From NCBI GenBank assembly GCA_037176845.1, contig JAYKXP010000009.1, positions 372,001-436,000 on the forward strand: a DNA stretch of 64,000 bases. The letters are read 5' to 3'. Below, in pieces: positions 60,070 through 64,000 of this stretch (position 1 is its first letter; every line of letters begins with the position of its first letter). The DNA comes from Paramarasmius palmivorus. Lineage: Eukaryota; Basidiomycota; Agaricomycetes; Agaricales; Marasmiaceae. A program made the position numbers and the translations under genes. The notes under the pieces are model-generated. The model was not told where the DNA came from. It did not search any database and saw nothing but the letters and a program-made list of their open reading frames with translations.

Positions 60070-61047
60070 TCAGTTGGAGACATTGGAAAACCCAGTATCG
60101 CAAGTCTCGGCGGGTGCAGTCCAGTTAGAGGCTGCCTGGACCATACCGGCCAGGTTGCCGAGCGTGTCACTATTAATCTGAGTAGAGGAACGCTCCCAGC
60201 CCTCTTCGATGGGAAGTCGCTCTTCACGGAAGAAAATCTGGACGAAGCTGGAGGCAGACAGTTAGTCTTCCAATTAACCTGTGTCAACAAGTTCACTCAC
60301 TTCTTAGGAGCCACGCCGGTCGTGGGATTGCCCATAACACTAAGATACAAGGCACTTGCAAAGCTGCGTGCCAAAGCCGTCTGCATGTTGTTGGTGACGC
60401 TCGGGTTTGTCGCTAACGAGTCTGCGAGGCGCTCATGCTGAACTTGACCCGCAGAGGTGGTGTTGTAGACGTCCGATCCAGGATTAGAATTGGCCAAGGT
60501 GGTGAAAATAGTCTCGTTGAAATGAAGGTTGTCGCCTAGGGCGAAGTCTTGACGAGATAGAGAAGCATCATTTTCGATGACACCATGCCTAGAAGCGGGC
60601 GTAGATTCAGGAAAGGAGCTATAGAGGTTCAGAGACGTCATTACTTCTTGATATCATCAAGGGTGAACGTAGTAGGTTCGCTAGAGGTCAATAGCGCCGT
60701 CTTGGCGGCATTAGTGAGAGTATCGGGCTCGACGTTGTAGCCATCTAAAGACATGTCAAGGTGATGCTCAAAGTGTATGAATATTGAGGCGTACTGTATA
60801 TGCTCTGCATGATCATCGGGATTGAGATGTTTCGACCGTCCCGGGGAAGGAATCCATGGTTCGCCAGACTGAGAAGGTGTCAGAGATGAAAGAAAACAAT
60901 CTAGAGAACGTACGTGTTCAGTCCAGGGCAGGGACTTCGAAGGTCACTTGGTCCAGCGGCTCTGAAGGAATGATCCTCAAACGCAGAGACACTGGCAGTG
61001 ATCACGACGGCGAGCGCGATAGAGCGGGAGAATGTCGAAAGCTTCAT
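60070..61047 (-). CDS. Short heme-thiolate peroxidase/peroxygenase (UPO-like), copy 4, END variant
   Basis: Exons on the minus strand: 60914-61047, 60795-60868, 60646-60745, 60301-60588, 60070-60247; lengths 134, 74, 100, 288, 178, equal to copy 3. 257 residues. Signal peptide MKLSTFSRSIALAVVITASV. The heme Cys motif SPCPGLNTLANHGFLPRDG is intact. The EHD motif reads END (GVIENDASLSRQD; AAT codon at 60570-60572), replacing the His. Exon 2 ends QSIY where the other copies have QAGL, and the next residue is Asn instead of Asp. It is the most divergent intact copy and shares the core promoter block. The frame is fully open, so it is likely expressed, perhaps with altered chemistry. Confidence 0.92.
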
Positions 61048-63336
61048 AGCGGTGTGGATAGGTGGAACACTGAGATGTCCTTTTGTCTCGAAAAACGAAG
61101 GTTTTATAGCCTCTCATTCTGCATCCGTGGGAAGTCACAACTTAACGGGCGTTCTGCTTTGGTTCTGCTGGTAGGCATCAGTTTTCGAACTTCACAACTT
61201 CGCGTATTACGAATGTGTGCTTACAGGTATTAGGCGACCGTAAATGGCGATGGACACGGGAATTCCAATGTTTGGCAACTGCGTGAAACGCAGAAGGCCG
61301 CAATCTTTCTGTAATCATGGGAAGGTTGAAGCAAAACATGACAAGATAGTGAGATAGAAGCACATACTTGTCGTTATTGTATACCCAAGCCAGTCTGTGC
61401 CGAAGAAGTCTTCCTCGTACAGCAGGAGAATCTCTATCCTGACGGCTCCTACTCTGTGCTGGTAGTGTAGAGATTTACTCCCTGGGGATCTTTCGCTATT
61501 ACTTGGGTCACAAAAGGCAGTGACACCGACTCGGATTGTTTTGCAGAGCAACTCTAAGATTGGTGCCTATCAGAGTGCTTTAGAAGAGTTCCGCGGAGGT
61601 GGTGAATTGGGTGATAAGGGAATATATTGAGACGCTTGTTCTTCATAATACGTAGTATTGGCAGTAGTAATCAACGTCAAAAGACATAGGCGACAGCATT
61701 GTCCTATGTGCCATTACCTGAACAATATAAACTCTGAGACGGACAATGTAACATTGCGATACGATTCAACGCACCTTTGCATACCTCCAGTTACTATCCA
61801 GTTCTATGAGCAAAGATCTTCCCCCTCATTCTACAAACTATTTGCTCCGGCCTTGGCTACAGAGAAAGCATCGTGTTATGGCTCGTCGAAAGCCAACTAA
61901 ACGAGCAGGAATGAAAAGAAACAGCGCCGGATTACTTCGGCCCCGGAGGCTTCTGTTGCCGCCCCGTGAGAAATTATCAAACCACGACCTTGTGGCGCGT
62001 CGGTGCGACTGCCAGGCACTCTCAGTGTAAACTCGAGCTAGTTTGTCAGTATTCCCCTCTATCTCCACCCGATGATCACATTAGACCAGGATGAATTGTG
62101 CTCGCTGGGCGCCGTAGACAAGGTAAAAGGACCGCGGCAAAATAGAAACCCCATACGTTGATTTTCGCAAGGAAACGGACTTGGGTCGTCCGTGGCCGCT
62201 ATCTCGATATCCTCGTGTAGAGTCGCACTACTGAGCTTCCCAATCGAATGTCACCCATTGGCCAGTGGCTTGCGTAAGGCACAAATAGTTGGAAAAATGC
62301 TGTGAATCTCACTATGGAATCACCGACCCCCGCAGTCGCGCGCCCAAGTGCCGATTATTAGGAGGCTTTCTCTGCCCGCAGTTGTCTATCGCTAAGCATT
62401 TCAATGCCTCGCGTGATTTTGAAGGTGCTGAAATACAAAATAGGGAGAATTATTGGTAAACACACAAGGGACGGGTGCACGGGTCAGCAGCATACAGGTC
62501 ATATCCCCATTCTGAATAGCCATATTTTCCGAGCGAGTGTCGCGGCTCGCCACACATATCAAGGCCAGAAGTCAAAATGCCTCGACTTTTCTGGTAAGTA
62601 GCTACTAGTTAATTATCAAAAGCGATTAACTTAGGAAAACAAAAGGATTAAATGGGGCTTAGGATAGTCGAGCTGTCTAGATCATCTTCATTGAAGGTAG
62701 TATCCTCTAGAGAAACAAGTTAGCAGAGTAAGAGCTGGGGACTGGCTTAAGGGCCGCTTTGTCGTGGAGAATCATGAATGTGAATAGAATAGTGTGATAT
62801 CAATAGTGCAGGTTAGTTGGTTGACTGATGAAGCAAAGCTACTGATGAGGGAGTCCCGAGGAAGGTAGAAAAAACCTATGCTTTGACAGCTACATGACCC
62901 CAAGTAATTCTGACCTACCTTGGATAATTACGATGGTTTGTTTTGCTTCTTAAAAGTGGACGAAGAGCAGAGATAACAAGTCCCTGTACATGCCGCCGCC
63001 GGGCCGTCGGGATACTTTGAGCGCGGGAAAGAATCTCCCAAAATATTCCTCTTCGGACTTCCACATCCGATTCGCGAGGTAGCTCATACTCAGACTGTTC
63101 GCACTCCTGCCCGTATCCCTCGAAAAATGGTGAGTGTGTATAGTCATTTAGAGCCCTCCTGCTGAAAGAGAATCCAGAATTCGACTATGACGCAGTTGCG
63201 GGTGTCCATCATCTGATTACTCAGGTAAATCACAGAGTGAGGTGAACTGATTTTTGTCAAAACTCTAATTCTTGATGAAGAATTTTCTTAGTTCTCAACC
63301 ACGACCGGGGACTCGACCAAGTTCTTTCTTGCTTCC
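61048..63336. other. Long intergenic stretch, nothing recognised
   Basis: About 2.3 kb. The first 300 bases are the UPO copy 4 promoter (minus-strand TATAAAA at 61102-61108). The remainder contains only short frames (61658-62030, 62404-62601) with no family signature, and no tRNA-like or repeat structure that I can see. Confidence 0.4.
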
Positions 63337-64000
63337 ATGCCCGGCCTACGCTCGACGAGACGCTTTCAATTTCTCGCACTCACGGTCGTCTGCTTTTTCG
63401 TCGTCATTTTCCTCACAACGTCCTCGAGTTATTCAGGCCCGACAGCGATTTTCAACGCCGTTCAAAAAGGTCTTGGCTTTGAACCGGATGCAGATCTGTA
63501 CGAAGGGAGTGTAGAGCCCGAGCGCCGACCACCAGAACCTCCAACTTGGGAGAGGTTGAGAAAGTGGGAAGACGAGCTGCCACAGCATAACCTAGAGTTA
63601 CCCTTCCCCGAAGGCAAGAACGGACGGTTTGTGCGGTTTTCGAATCAAGTCAAGCAGCTGGGTTGGAATAATGTCCTGAACGAAGTGTGCGTCATGAAGG
63701 AGCCTTTTCATTTCTGTGTTTCTTGACATGAATCTTTTTAGATTGATGAACGCACACCTTGCATACGTTTCGGGACGCGCCTACGTCTTTCAAGATTATT
63801 ACTGGAAAGAAGACTACTATGCATGGCCCGAATGGCAATTTCGAAGTAGACCACCGGTTACACCACTAAATGCCCTCATTGCTGGTCCCGCAGCCGGCGG
63901 TCCCTTTGAACCGAACGACCCTGCACCACGTTCTATTTCGGAACGTTTTTTCGACATCGTCTGCCCACCTTCCGAACGGAAGATCGTCCGAACTACAGAA
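63337..64000 (+). CDS. Type II membrane protein, fungal O-fucosyltransferase-like (partial)
   Basis: Starts at 63337; exons 63337-63686 and 63742 onward, running off the window end. The N-terminus has a short basic cytosolic stretch (MPGLRSTRRFQF), then one hydrophobic helix (LALTVVCFFVVIFLTTSSS), the layout of a Golgi type II enzyme. A stem follows, then GKNGRFVRFSNQVKQLGWNN, LNEVLMNAHLAYVSGRAYVF, QDYYWKEDYYAWPEWQFRSR and TPLNALIAGPAAGGPFEPND. I recall these motifs from a conserved basidiomycete group usually described as hypothetical; the R-F-x-N-Q pattern near the start and the GxxxGG loop resemble the donor-binding part of O-fucosyltransferase-like proteins. Without the C-terminal half the enzyme class is an inference. 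Confidence 0.6.

Overview
The window is a piece of a filamentous basidiomycete genome, most likely an agaricomycete. Genes are densely packed on both strands and interrupted by many short introns (about 45-90 nt, usually GT..AG). The gene content fits a plant-litter decomposer or plant-associated mushroom: three PL3 pectate lyases, two AA9 LPMOs, a GH10 xylanase, a GH20 hexosaminidase, and four short heme-thiolate peroxidase/peroxygenase (UPO-like) loci. The PL3 plus short-UPO combination recalls Marasmiaceae-type fungi, but that placement is inference. Nothing prokaryotic, viral or CRISPR-like was seen. I spliced the models by hand from protein continuity and reading phase. Most close exactly in frame; doubtful ends are flagged.

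Layout. 0-5 kb: 3' end of an Aurora kinase, a 2OG-Fe(II) oxygenase with a 7-nt microexon, and an SDR oxidoreductase. 5-9.5 kb: a tandem pair of paralogues that look like shortened Sin1/Avo1 (TORC2 subunit) proteins, duplicated with their upstream regions. 9.6-12.3 kb: the mitofusin FZO1. 13.5-17.1 kb: GH20 and GH10 secreted hydrolases, converging. 17.3-22.4 kb: a WDR7/rabconnectin-3-beta-like WD40 protein. 22.8-24.1 kb: apparently decayed coding sequence. 24.3-33.8 kb: three PL3 genes with near-identical exon sizes, interleaved with a small single-pass membrane protein, a larger membrane protein with an extracytosolic domain, and a Crinkler-like protein with a kinase-type C-terminus. 34.1-36.3 kb: a DUF2264 protein. 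37-41.4 kb: an intact UPO gene and a frameshifted copy. 41.8-43.3 kb: two small single-pass membrane proteins. 43.6-46.7 kb: a tandem AA9 pair with ten exons of exactly matching length. 47.8-52.6 kb: a Ser/Pro-rich RING-H2 protein and an APH-like kinase. 55.2-57.4 kb: UDP-glucose pyrophosphorylase. 57.5-61.0 kb: two more UPO genes on the minus strand. 63.3 kb to the end: the start of a type II membrane protein resembling a glycosyltransferase.

The main architectural signal is duplication. A block holding a UPO gene plus about 1.1 kb of upstream DNA at 37.1-39.2 kb is present in inverted orientation at 57.5-59.6 kb, with a second UPO next to each arm. The Sin1-like genes, AA9 genes and PL3 genes are three further recent duplications in the same 64 kb. 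Functionally, the secreted set covers pectin (PL3), xylan (GH10), cellulose (AA9), chitin-type oligosaccharides (GH20) and oxidative attack (UPO). The housekeeping set is FZO1, UGP1, Aurora kinase and the WDR7-like protein.
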